DNA of 64,000 nucleotides from Betaproteobacteria bacterium (lineage in GTDB: Bacteria; Pseudomonadota; Gammaproteobacteria; Burkholderiales; JACQAP01). The stretch lies in contig JACQAP010000012.1 in assembly GCA_016194905.1 (NCBI GenBank), forward strand, positions 96,295-160,294, read 5' to 3'. The notes beneath the pieces were generated by a model. That model was not told the DNA's origin. It worked only from the letters and a program-made list of their open reading frames with translations, and ran no database searches. Shown here piece after piece: positions 30,652 to 39,366 of the stretch (position 1 is its first letter; each line of letters opens with the position of its first letter). The position numbers were made by a program, and so were the translations under genes.

Positions 30652-31818
30652 GTGCATACGCCGACCACTCGTAATGTAACGATTCTGACGGCGCTGGTCA
30701 CCGCGGCATTGATCTCCGGCTGCGGCTCGAAGAGCGACGCGACTGCCGCCGCGCAGAAGACCGACGCGCCCAAGACCGATGCGGCAAAAGCGGCCGATGC
30801 GGGCAAACCTGCCACACCGGCGACCGCCGCCGCGGCCAAACCCGGATTGCCGGTCAAGGCAGAGGCGGTGAGGATTTCCCGGATATCTGACGATGTCTCC
30901 GCAGTCGGCTCCTTGCTTGCCGAAGAGTCGGTGATCATCCGTCCCGAAATCGATGGCCGCATCGTCGGACTGCATTTCCAGGAAGGCCAGGCGGTCAGCG
31001 CCGGCACGCGGCTGGTGACGATCGACAGCACCGAATACGAAGCGCAAACGGCAGCCCAGCGCGCGGATCTGAAGACCGAAGAGCAACGCCTGGTCCGTAC
31101 CAAGGAACTGTACGAACAGCACTTCATCAGCAAGGATGCGCTGGACGTCCAAGTGGGCAACGTAGCGCGCCTCAAGGCCCATGTCGATGAAGCCGAATCC
31201 CGAGTGGCGAAGACGGTGATCCGCGCGCCTTTCTCCGGCATCCTCGGCCTGCGTCAGGTCAGTCCCGGTGCCTATGTCAAAGCCGGCAGCGACATCGTCC
31301 GGCTGGAAAATGTCAGCTCCATCAAGGTCGACTTCCGCATCCCGGAAAATTATCTGTCGAAGATCCGCCCCAGCCAGGAAATCTCGGTGCGGCTGGATGC
31401 TTATCCCGGCGAAGAATTCAAAGGGCGTGTCTATGCCGTGGAACCGGTGGTCGACGAGCGCACCCGTACCATCGCGATGCGGGCCCGCATCCCGAACAAG
31501 GGGTTCAAGCTCAAGCCCGGAATGTTCGTTCGCGTGGTGATTACGCTGGAGAGCCGTCCCAATGCGGTGGTCATTCCCGAGCAGGCCATCTGGCCGCAGG
31601 GCAAGGATAGTTTTGTATTCCGCGTGGTGGACGGCAAGGCTGCGCTGACCAAAGTCGATATCGGCAACCGCGCGCCGGGCACGGTGGAAATACTGAAAGG
31701 GTTGGCGGCGAACGACATGGTCATCACCGACGGACAGATGAAGCTCAAGGACGGTGCGCCGGTAAGCGTGATAGAAGCACCGCCGGCTGTGCCGGCCGCT
31801 CCGGCGGCCAAGAGCTGA
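30652..31818 (+). CDS. RND efflux periplasmic adaptor lipoprotein (AcrA/MexE type)
   Basis: 388 residues. Lipobox LISGC with C24 predicts lipid anchoring in the inner membrane; an Ala/Lys/Thr-rich linker to about 65 follows. The biotinyl-lipoyl half-motifs are VIIRPEIDGRIVGLHFQEGQ and VIRAPFSGILGLRQVSPGAY, with the helical hairpin between. The start is GTG 30652. Downstream after 31 bp is the HAE-type pump; no outer-membrane channel gene is in this operon, so it may use a channel encoded elsewhere. Confidence 0.92.
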   Translation: MHTPTTRNVTILTALVTAALISGCGSKSDATAAAQKTDAPKTDAAKAADAGKPATPATAAAAKPGLPVKAEAVRISRISDDVSAVGSLLAEESVIIRPEIDGRIVGLHFQEGQAVSAGTRLVTIDSTEYEAQTAAQRADLKTEEQRLVRTKELYEQHFISKDALDVQVGNVARLKAHVDEAESRVAKTVIRAPFSGILGLRQVSPGAYVKAGSDIVRLENVSSIKVDFRIPENYLSKIRPSQEISVRLDAYPGEEFKGRVYAVEPVVDERTRTIAMRARIPNKGFKLKPGMFVRVVITLESRPNAVVIPEQAIWPQGKDSFVFRVVDGKAALTKVDIGNRAPGTVEILKGLAANDMVITDGQMKLKDGAPVSVIEAPPAVPAAPAAKS

Positions 31819-31849
31819 ACGCGACGTCAATCCATTCAGGGGCGGGACG

Positions 31850-34800
31850 ATGATTCTCTCCGAAATTTCGATCAAGCGGCCGGTTCTGGCCACGGTGATG
31901 AGCCTGGTCATCGTGCTCATGGGCTTCCTGTCCTATTCGCGCATGGCCGTGCGCGAATATCCGAACATCGACCCACCGGTGGTTTCGGTGCGCACAGTGT
32001 ACAAGGGGGCGACGGCGCAGGTGATCGAAAGCGCGGTCACGCAGCCGCTGGAAGATTCCCTCTCCGGTATCGAAGGCATCAAGACCATCAAGTCCAACAG
32101 CCGGGAGGAAGTCAGCCAGATCACGATCACCTTCCTGACCAGCCGCGAAGTCGATGCTGCAGCAGCCGACGTTCGCGACCGCGTCTCCCGCATCCGTAAG
32201 CAGTTGCCGGCGACCATCGACGAACCGGTAGTCTCCAAGATCGAAGCGGACGCGCAAGCCATCATCTGGATTGCGGTCAGCAGTGATCGGCAGTCGCCGA
32301 TGGAGATCACCGATTTCGCCGACCGCTACCTGACGGACCCGCTCAAGGCCCTGCCCGGCGTGTCGTCGGTCATCATCGGCGGCGAGCGCAAGTACTCGAT
32401 GCGGGTCTGGCTCGACCGGGAGCGGCTCGCGGCGCAAGGATTGACTGTTCAGGACGTCGAGAACGCGCTCATTAACCAGAACGTCGAATCTCCTGGCGGG
32501 CGCATCGAGAGCACGCAGCGCGAATTCACCGTCCAGCCGCGCACCGACCTGCGGTCGCCGGAAGATTTCAACAATATGATCATCTCGACGAACGGCTACC
32601 CGATTCGTCTGAAGGACGTCGGCCACGCCGTCCCGGGGCCTTACGAGAACCGCAAGATCGTGCGCGTCGGCGGCAACGAAGCGATCGGCCTCGGTGTCGT
32701 CAAGCAATCGACCGCCAACACGCTGGAAGTGGCGCGCGGGGTCAAAGCGGTGCTGCCGCGGCTGCAGGCCACGCTGCCCCCCGGGATGAAGGCGTGGATC
32801 GCGGTGGATACCTCGATCTTCATCGAAGAATCGATCAAGGCGGTCTTCGAGACCATGGTCGAGGCGCTGATCCTGGTGGTGCTGGTGATTTTCATCTTCC
32901 TGCGCAGCGCGCGCGCGACCCTGATCCCCGCTGTTGCCATCCCGGTTTCCGTGATCGGCCACTTCACCTTCCTCAAGGCGATGGGCTTTTCGATCAACAC
33001 GCTGACGCTGCTCGGCGTGGTGCTGTCGATCGGCCTGGTGGTGGACGACGCCATCGTGGTACTGGAGAACATCCACCGCCACATCGAGGAAGGCATGGCA
33101 CCGAGGAAAGCGGCCTTCCAGGGCAGCAAGGAAATCGGCTTCGCCGTCATTGCCATGACCATCACGCTGGCCGCGGTGTTCACGCCGCTTTCGTTGATGA
33201 CGGGCAATACCGGGAAACTCTTCACCGAGTTCGCGCTGACGGTGGCGACGTCGGTGATCGTTTCCGGCTTCGTCGCACTGACGCTCACGCCGATGATGTG
33301 CTCGAAGCTGCTGAAGCCCGGACATGGCAGGGTCTACACCTACACCGAGGGCTTCTTCGAAGGCATGAACAACGGCTACCGCGCGATCCTGCGCGCAACG
33401 CTGCGGCATCGCTGGGTGATCGGCGTGGCGTTCATCGCCGTTCTCGGCGGCATCGTGTTTCTGTTCATGCAACTGAAATCAGAACTTTCGCCGGTGGAAG
33501 ATCGCGGCCTGTTCCTCGCCTTCGTGGTTGCTCCGGAAGGCTCGACCATGTCCTACACCGACGGCTATATGCACGTCGTCGAAGGCATCACCAGCAAGAT
33601 CCCGGAAATCACCACCATGTTTGCCGTGGTTGCGCCCGGGCTGGATCGGCCGAACCCGGTCAATCTCGGCGTCGCCTTTGCGGTATTGAAGCCATGGAGC
33701 CAACGCACACGCAGCCAGTTGGACATTACGAAGGAACTCGGGCCGAAGCTCTACGGTGGCTTGCCCGGCGCGCTCTCGTTCGCCCTGAATCCGCCGTCGC
33801 TGGGACAAGGCCTGCTGACCAAGCAGATCGAGTACGTCATCTATGGCAACAGTTTCGAGGAATTGCAGGGGAAGGTGAACCTGGTCATGGCCAAGTTGCG
33901 CGAGTATCCGGGCATCACCGCGCTGGATACCGACCTGAAACTCAACAAGCCGCAGCTGGCGGTGAACATCGACCGCGACAAGGCGTCGGACCTGGGCGTG
34001 TCGATGGACGTCATCGGCCATACGCTGCAGACGCTGCTCGGCAGCCGCGACGTGACCCGTTACAAGCACGAGGGCAAGCAATACGACGTCGTGGTCCAGC
34101 TGGAAGACAGCAAGCGCATGCAGCCGACCGACCTGACTTCCATCTACGTGCGCGGCCGCGACGACCAGCTCATGCAGCTTTCCAACCTGGTCAAGATCAG
34201 TGAGGCCGTTGCGCCGAAGGAACTCAACCACTTCAACAAGCTTCGTGCCGCCGTCATCAACGGCAACGTGGCTTCGGGCTATACCCTCGGTCAGGCGCTC
34301 GAAACCATCGACGCGACGGTCAAGCAGGAATTGCCCGCGGGGACCTTGACCGACCTCGACGGGCAGGCCCGCGAATTCCGCGAAGCCGGCGGCCAGCTGC
34401 TGCTGACCTTCGCGCTGGCGCTGGTGTTCATCTATCTGGTGCTGTCGGCGCAATTCGAAAGCTTCGTCGGACCCTTGGTCATCATGTTCACGGTGCCGCT
34501 GGCGGGAATCGGTGCACTGCTGGCAATGTGGATCAATACGCTGATGGGTCACGGCGGCACGCTGAACGTGTACAGCGAGATCGGCCTGGTGATGCTGGTC
34601 GGCCTGATTACCAAGCATGGCATTCTGATTGTCGAGTTCGCCAACCAACTGCGCAGTAGAGGCATGGAGAAGTTCGAGGCGGTCGTGGAAGCTGCGACTT
34701 TACGTATGCGCCCGATTCTGATGACCACGGGCGCCATGGTGCTCGGCGCTATTCCGCTCGCCCTGGCGCATGGTGCCGGTGCCGAATCCCGCCAGGCCAT

Positions 34801-34975
34801 CGGCTGGGTCATTGTCGGCGGACTGGTCGTCGGTACGTTGCTGACGTTGTTCGTGATCCCGACCGTCTACACTGTCTTGATGCGCAAGGTGCACATGGCC
34901 GAGGCGGATGAAACAGGCGTGCCTCTGACAGCCGGTGGCAGCGGTCCGATCACTGCGCCGCATAAGGAACTGTAA
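31850..34975 (+). CDS. RND multidrug efflux pump (HAE-1 family)
   Basis: 1041-residue inner-membrane pump. It opens MILSEISIKRPVLATVMSLV, typical of the MexW/MdtB-like branch. The TM4 relay is GLVVDDAIVVLENIHRHIEEG with the paired aspartates used for proton coupling. C-terminal helices carry GLITKHGILIVEFANQLR, the TM10 lysine region. Expected substrates are amphiphilic drugs, biocides or solvents. Co-transcribed with the adaptor and divergent from LysR. Confidence 0.93.
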   Translation: MILSEISIKRPVLATVMSLVIVLMGFLSYSRMAVREYPNIDPPVVSVRTVYKGATAQVIESAVTQPLEDSLSGIEGIKTIKSNSREEVSQITITFLTSREVDAAAADVRDRVSRIRKQLPATIDEPVVSKIEADAQAIIWIAVSSDRQSPMEITDFADRYLTDPLKALPGVSSVIIGGERKYSMRVWLDRERLAAQGLTVQDVENALINQNVESPGGRIESTQREFTVQPRTDLRSPEDFNNMIISTNGYPIRLKDVGHAVPGPYENRKIVRVGGNEAIGLGVVKQSTANTLEVARGVKAVLPRLQATLPPGMKAWIAVDTSIFIEESIKAVFETMVEALILVVLVIFIFLRSARATLIPAVAIPVSVIGHFTFLKAMGFSINTLTLLGVVLSIGLVVDDAIVVLENIHRHIEEGMAPRKAAFQGSKEIGFAVIAMTITLAAVFTPLSLMTGNTGKLFTEFALTVATSVIVSGFVALTLTPMMCSKLLKPGHGRVYTYTEGFFEGMNNGYRAILRATLRHRWVIGVAFIAVLGGIVFLFMQLKSELSPVEDRGLFLAFVVAPEGSTMSYTDGYMHVVEGITSKIPEITTMFAVVAPGLDRPNPVNLGVAFAVLKPWSQRTRSQLDITKELGPKLYGGLPGALSFALNPPSLGQGLLTKQIEYVIYGNSFEELQGKVNLVMAKLREYPGITALDTDLKLNKPQLAVNIDRDKASDLGVSMDVIGHTLQTLLGSRDVTRYKHEGKQYDVVVQLEDSKRMQPTDLTSIYVRGRDDQLMQLSNLVKISEAVAPKELNHFNKLRAAVINGNVASGYTLGQALETIDATVKQELPAGTLTDLDGQAREFREAGGQLLLTFALALVFIYLVLSAQFESFVGPLVIMFTVPLAGIGALLAMWINTLMGHGGTLNVYSEIGLVMLVGLITKHGILIVEFANQLRSRGMEKFEAVVEAATLRMRPILMTTGAMVLGAIPLALAHGAGAESRQAIGWVIVGGLVVGTLLTLFVIPTVYTVLMRKVHMAEADETGVPLTAGGSGPITAPHKEL

Positions 34976-35078
34976 GCACCGCATCATCGCGTTCGGATTG
35001 AAGGCGGCAAGTGCGAAGGCCCTTGCCGTTTTTTTTAGCTATAGTCCGCGGACAAATCAAAACCCGGGAGGAAGCCGA

Positions 35079-35465
35079 ATGAACAAGCTGCTCAACATCG
35101 GTGTGGCGCACAAGATCGGTACTTACAGCGACGGCGTCGAAGCCCCTGCATCGGCGAAATGGGTTTTCACTGCGGGCACACCCGGCTTGATGCCGGATGG
35201 CACCTATCCGCAAGGGATCACCGCGCAGGCGGAACAGGCGTGGAAAAACGTGCTGGCGATTCTCGCGGAAGCGGGCATGGGCGTGAAAGACCTGGTGAAG
35301 GTCACTCACTATCTGGTGCGCGAAGAAGACATCAAGGACTACGTTGCCGTGCGTGCACGCTACCTTGGCGAAGCGCGTCCGGCCTCGATGCTGCTGGTAG
35401 TCCCCGGACTCGTGAAGCCGGAGATATTGGTCGAGATCGAGGCGGTTGCTGCGCGTGAAGGGTGA
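35079..35465 (+). CDS. RidA/YjgF-family protein
   Basis: 128-residue protein of the RidA superfamily, whose archetype hydrolyses reactive imines/enamines from PLP enzymes such as threonine deaminase. Seen: FTAGTPGLMPDGTYP, AQAEQAWKNVLAILAEAGMGVKDLVKV and ARPASMLLVVPGLVKPEILVEIEAVA. The key arginine of RidA lies in the YLGEARPASM stretch. Strong GGGAGGAAG ribosome binding site. A purine-rich repeat separates it from the PhzF gene. Confidence 0.88.
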   Translation: MNKLLNIGVAHKIGTYSDGVEAPASAKWVFTAGTPGLMPDGTYPQGITAQAEQAWKNVLAILAEAGMGVKDLVKVTHYLVREEDIKDYVAVRARYLGEARPASMLLVVPGLVKPEILVEIEAVAAREG

Positions 35466-35564
35466 GGTCGTAAAGGCCGAAGGCGTGAAGGGGGAAGGGT
35501 AAACGCTCTTGGCTCTTGGCTATTGGCTATTGATCCTTCACCCTTCCCCCTTCACGCCTTCACC
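35466..35564. repeat. GTGAAGG-type inverted-arm element, copy 3
   Basis: The best-preserved copy: a perfect 22-base inverted repeat (35479-35500 against 35540-35561), purine-rich on the left, pyrimidine-rich on the right. The loop (about 35505-35533) contains four 7-base units of CTMTTGG. It starts at the RidA stop and ends four bases before the PhzF GTG. Confidence 0.85.
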
Positions 35565-35567
35565 ATC

Positions 35568-36473
35568 GTGTCTTGCTACCACTTCCACACCCTCGACGTC
35601 TTCACAGACACCGCCTTCGGGGGCAATCCGCTCGCGGTCGTGCTCGATGCGGATACGCTGAGTGGCGAACGCATGCAGACCATCGCGGCCGAATTCAATC
35701 TGTCCGAAACCGTGTTCGTTCTCAAGCCGGCGAAGGCCGGCGGCAATCGCAGGAAGCTGCGCATTTTCACACCTCAGGTCGAATTGCCTTTTGCCGGGCA
35801 TCCGACTGTGGGCACCAGCTATCTGCTCGCCAGGCTGGATCTCGTCGAAATGAATCCGGCGGAAATGGTCATGGTGCTGGAAGAAGGCGTCGGTGATGTG
35901 CCGGTCAAGGTGCGGTCCGGAAATGACGGACCGCGTTCCACGCAGATGTCGGTTCCGAAGATGCCGGAGCGCGGTCCCGAGCCGCCGTCGCGCGCAGATC
36001 TCGCGGCCATGCTGTCGCTACCCGAGGCGGACCTGCTGCCGGGCCATGCCGCCTGGTCCTGTGGCGTACCGTTCCTGTTCCTGCCGGTGCGCAATCGTGA
36101 GGCCATCGCGCGCGCCAGGCTGCGCACCGACCTCTGGGAAAAACTGTTGTCCGGCTGGTGGGCCAGGAGCGTTTTTCCGTTTACGACCGATACGAAATCG
36201 AAGGACGCTCAGATCCATGCACGCATGTTCGCGCCGGCGATGGGCGTCGCGGAAGACCCCGCCACCGGCAGCGCAGCCTCCGCACTCGCCGGTTTTCTGC
36301 ACGACCAGGAACCGCGCGACGGTTCCCGTCGCTGGCTTGTCGAACAAGGCTTCGAGATGGGCCGGCCGTCTCTGCTCGAACTCGAGGCCGACGTTACCGC
36401 CGGACGGATCACAGCCGTGCGAGTCGGCGGCAGTTCCGTGTTGATTTCGGAAGGCTGGCTCAATTTCGGTTAA
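35568..36473 (+). CDS. PhzF-family isomerase/epimerase-like protein
   Basis: 301 residues with the two-lobed diaminopimelate-epimerase-like fold. The N-terminal lobe has the TDTAFGGNPLAVVLDAD opening and FNLSETVFVL with the conserved glutamate. ELPFAGHPTVGTSYLL marks the glycine-histidine motif, and MGVAEDPATGSAASALAGFL the second lobe. The substrate of most PhzF relatives is unknown; a phenazine pathway is not indicated. GTG 35568 (VSCYHFHTLDVF) is chosen because the further-upstream TTG lies inside the repeat. Confidence 0.87.
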   Translation: MSCYHFHTLDVFTDTAFGGNPLAVVLDADTLSGERMQTIAAEFNLSETVFVLKPAKAGGNRRKLRIFTPQVELPFAGHPTVGTSYLLARLDLVEMNPAEMVMVLEEGVGDVPVKVRSGNDGPRSTQMSVPKMPERGPEPPSRADLAAMLSLPEADLLPGHAAWSCGVPFLFLPVRNREAIARARLRTDLWEKLLSGWWARSVFPFTTDTKSKDAQIHARMFAPAMGVAEDPATGSAASALAGFLHDQEPRDGSRRWLVEQGFEMGRPSLLELEADVTAGRITAVRVGGSSVLISEGWLNFG

Positions 36474-36638
36474 CTGCGGCGATCTCCGGCTGCGAGGGAG
36501 TGCGCCGGACCGGCCATTCGAAAATTTCGACACAATGGTTCGAATACTCCCGCTAACAATGTCGCCCTGCCGCCCCTATATTGGTTGCATCTGAAAAAGG
36601 CCTTGCCGGTGGTGGCATGGACCCAACGGGAGATTCAA

Positions 36639-37337
36639 ATGAACGCCTTGAGAAAAGGCAGCGAGCGCGGATTTGCCGACCACGGTTGGCTGAAAAGCTT
36701 CCATACGTTTTCCTTCGCGGGTTACTACGACCCGAAGAACATGGGGTTCGGGCCACTGCGCGTGATCAACGAAGATCGCGTCGCGCCGGGCCAGGGTTTT
36801 GGCAAGCATCCGCATCGCGACATGGAGATCATCAGCTACGTGCTCGACGGCGAGTTGGAGCACAAGGACAGCATGGGCACCGGCTCGGTGATCCGTCCCG
36901 GCGACGTGCAGCGCATGAGCGCGGGTACCGGCGTATTCCACAGCGAGTACAACCCCTCGCCGAAGAACAGCGTGCACTTCCTGCAGATCTGGATCGAACC
37001 GGATGAGCTCGGTATCAAGCCCGGCTACGAGCAAAAATTCTTCGGTCCCGAGGAAAAGCGCGGCAGGTTGCGTTTGCTCGCCTCGCCGGATGGCCGCGAC
37101 GGATCCGTCAAGATTCATCAGGATGCGCAACTTTATGCCACGCTTGTGGACGGCGATGAGCAAGTGACGCATCGGCTTGCCCGGGATCGCAAAGCCTACG
37201 TGCACGTTGCACGCGGCAGTGTGAAGGTAAATGGTCAGCCGCTCGGGTCGGGAGATGCGCTCAAGATCGAGGGCGAATCCGAAATCGTCATCGATAACGG
37301 TGACAAGGCCGAAGTGTTGTTGTTCGACCTGAATTAA
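36639..37337 (+). CDS. Pirin family protein (bicupin)
   Basis: 232 residues. Opens with RKGSERGFADHGWLKSFHTFSF as in YhhW/YhaK quercetinase-like pirins. The metal-binding cupin motif is KHPHRDMEIISYVLDGELEHKDS, with a further histidine in VFHSEYNPS. The C-terminal cupin is about 140-232. Family members are iron proteins, some with quercetin dioxygenase activity. GGGAGATTCAA precedes the ATG. A second pirin follows 17 bp downstream. Confidence 0.88.
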   Translation: MNALRKGSERGFADHGWLKSFHTFSFAGYYDPKNMGFGPLRVINEDRVAPGQGFGKHPHRDMEIISYVLDGELEHKDSMGTGSVIRPGDVQRMSAGTGVFHSEYNPSPKNSVHFLQIWIEPDELGIKPGYEQKFFGPEEKRGRLRLLASPDGRDGSVKIHQDAQLYATLVDGDEQVTHRLARDRKAYVHVARGSVKVNGQPLGSGDALKIEGESEIVIDNGDKAEVLLFDLN

Positions 37338-37354
37338 AGCGAGAGGAACAGATC

Positions 37355-38353
37355 ATGGATACGATGGTTGCAACCCGGACGCGAACCCGACCCAGGACAG
37401 CGCTGCGCGTGGTGGACAGCCATCATGCGCAGCCGGCGCCGGGTCTGGATGTGCTGCGTCCCTTTCCGGGCCCGCAGCTCGACTACGCGAGCCCTTTCCT
37501 GATGCTCGACCACTTCGGACCCGATCGCATTCGCCCCGGCGAGGCAGGCGGGTTGAATCCGCACCCGCACCGTGGTTTCGAAACCGTGACTTTCCTGTTC
37601 CAAGGCGCGATGGAGCACCATGATTCGTCCGGCGGGCACGGCCTGTTGCGCGCGGGCGGCGTGCAGTGGATGACAGCCGGTTCCGGCATCGTCCACGCGG
37701 AGTATCGCGAAAAGGAATTCGCGCGAACCGGCGGTGTGCTGGAGGGCGTGCAGCTGTGGGTCAACCTGCCGCTCAAGTTCAAGATGGAAGCGCCGCACTA
37801 CCAGGATCTGCCTGCGGAAAAGTTCGCTGTCGCGAAATTTGCCGGCGGCGAAGCGCGCGTGGTGGCGGGCGAACTCCTCGGCGTGCGCGGTCCGGCGCGC
37901 CCGCACGCAGAGGAAGGGGGTTCGTCGTCGAGCCAGAACGTGCGGGCGACGCGCGCCTCCCCGGTCGCATCCCCGCAAGCGGGGCCCCTGCTCCGCGGTC
38001 CGGCGCGCACCTACACGCCGATCATCGTGGCGCATGTGAAGCTCGAGGCAGGCGCCAGCGTGGAGCTGGCGATCCCTGCGAATTTCAACGCCTACGTCTA
38101 TGCCGTTCGCGGCAGCGGCCGCTCCTCGGGCGTGAACTTCACGACCAACCAGTTGGTCGAGTATCGCGGTGACGGCGGCAGTGTGCAGGTGACGACAACG
38201 GAAGCCCTCGACATCCTGCTGCTGGCCGGCGAGCCCATCGACGAGCCGGTGGTATCCTGGGGTCCGTTCGTGATGAGCACCCGCGAGGAAATCATCCAGG
38301 CGCGTGACGACTATCTCTCCGGCCGCATGGGCGTACTCGAAGAGCGTTCCTGA
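37355..38353 (+). CDS. Pirin family protein with an in-frame insertion
   Basis: 332 residues. The pirin core has LMLDHFGPDRI, then the metal-binding NPHPHRGFETVTFLFQGAMEHHDS and SGIVHAEY. The two cupins are separated by an extra low-complexity segment of 36 codons (about residues 178-218, rich in Ser, Ala, Arg, Pro) that the paralogue before it lacks. That stretch is flanked by 15-base direct repeats (separate entry). Longer than the usual 290 or so residues for this reason. Function as for other pirins is uncertain. Confidence 0.85.
   Translation: MDTMVATRTRTRPRTALRVVDSHHAQPAPGLDVLRPFPGPQLDYASPFLMLDHFGPDRIRPGEAGGLNPHPHRGFETVTFLFQGAMEHHDSSGGHGLLRAGGVQWMTAGSGIVHAEYREKEFARTGGVLEGVQLWVNLPLKFKMEAPHYQDLPAEKFAVAKFAGGEARVVAGELLGVRGPARPHAEEGGSSSSQNVRATRASPVASPQAGPLLRGPARTYTPIIVAHVKLEAGASVELAIPANFNAYVYAVRGSGRSSGVNFTTNQLVEYRGDGGSVQVTTTEALDILLLAGEPIDEPVVSWGPFVMSTREEIIQARDDYLSGRMGVLEERS
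37886..38008. repeat. 15-base direct repeats flanking an in-frame insertion in the pirin gene
   Basis: CGCGGTCCGGCGCGC occurs at 37886-37900 and again at 37994-38008, 108 bases apart, exactly 36 codons. The segment between contains CCGCACG/CGTGCGG inverted arms (37901-37907, 37939-37945) and a CCCCGC-AA-GCGGGG hairpin (37971-37984). It looks like a small palindromic element that entered the gene without breaking the frame. Confidence 0.7.
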
Positions 38354-38436
38354 CAGGTTGACATGAGCAGCTGTTCCGGCGCCGTGATTCTCAGCCAGTT
38401 GTAGAATCGCGGCGTCGATTGTTTGAAGGGACGGCG

Positions 38437-39354
38437 ATGAAGATTTTCATGACGGGTGCGACGGGCTACATCGGCGGATCGGTCGCGGAGTGCCTGCTGC
38501 GGGAGGGCCACGTCATCAGCGGCCTTGTCCGCACCGAAACCGGCGCCAAGGAACTCCAGGCCCGTGGCATGCGCGCCGTGCTCGGCAGTCTTGATGACGC
38601 CGACCTGATTGCACGTGCCTCGCGGGAGGCGGACGCCGTCATCGACACGGCCGAAGCGAATCACGCCGAGGTTGTCGAAGCCATCGCCTCAGCCCTGCGC
38701 GGTTCCGGAAAACCGTTCCTACATACCAGCGGGTCGGGAATCGTTGCCACCGTGACGAACGGCGAGCGCAGCGACTCGATCTACGACGAATACTCCAGCT
38801 TTACTCCGACCATACCGCGCATGCAGCAGCGGGCCGCGATCGACCAGGTCGTGTTCGATGCGGCGAAGCAGGGCGTGCGTTCGGTGGTGATACGTCCCAC
38901 CATGATCTATGGCGAAGGCCGCGGCGCGCGCAAGGAAAGTGCACAGGTGCCGGCATTGATCGAGAACGCGAAGAAGGCTGGCATCGGCCTGCACATCGGC
39001 AAGGGCGAGAATATATGGGCCAACGTGCACATCGACGATGTCGTCGAACTCTATCTGCTCGCGCTGCAGAAAGCGCCTGCAGGCGCGCTGTACTACGCGG
39101 AGAACGGCGAGGAAGCGCTGAAGAACGTGGCGGCCTCCATCAGCCGCATGCTCGGCTTTGGCGGAAAAACCAGGGAATGGTCTCCGCAGGACGCAGAAAC
39201 CGGGCTCGGCCCGAAGGCGCATTCATCCTTCGGATCGAACAGCCGCGTGAGGGGGAAGCGCTCGCGTGCCGAACTCGGCTGGCAGCCGAAAGGCGCAACT
39301 ATCCTTCAGGAGATCGAGCAGGGCCATTACCGGCGCACTCATCGTCCCGCCTGA
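38437..39354 (+). CDS. NAD-dependent epimerase/dehydratase-like protein
   Basis: 305-residue extended SDR with the Rossmann opening MKIFMTGATGYIGGSVAECLL and IRPTMIYGEGRGA. The typical YxxxK is not obvious, as in many atypical SDR proteins of the NAD(P)-binding NmrA-like kind. The substrate is unknown. GAAGGG lies upstream of the ATG. It is convergent with boxB (12 bp apart), so it is the last gene before the benzoate cluster. Confidence 0.82.
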   Translation: MKIFMTGATGYIGGSVAECLLREGHVISGLVRTETGAKELQARGMRAVLGSLDDADLIARASREADAVIDTAEANHAEVVEAIASALRGSGKPFLHTSGSGIVATVTNGERSDSIYDEYSSFTPTIPRMQQRAAIDQVVFDAAKQGVRSVVIRPTMIYGEGRGARKESAQVPALIENAKKAGIGLHIGKGENIWANVHIDDVVELYLLALQKAPAGALYYAENGEEALKNVAASISRMLGFGGKTREWSPQDAETGLGPKAHSSFGSNSRVRGKRSRAELGWQPKGATILQEIEQGHYRRTHRPA

Positions 39355-39366
39355 CCTTGGGCAGGA

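Noticed and set aside
31745..33472. 575-codon open frame antisense to the HAE-1 pump
   Set aside because: Antisense to strongly conserved pump motifs; low-complexity His/Arg/Asp composition.
35523..35567. TTG start extending the PhzF protein by 15 residues
   Set aside because: The added part is encoded by the repeat arm, and the GTG at 35568 begins where the conserved family sequence begins.
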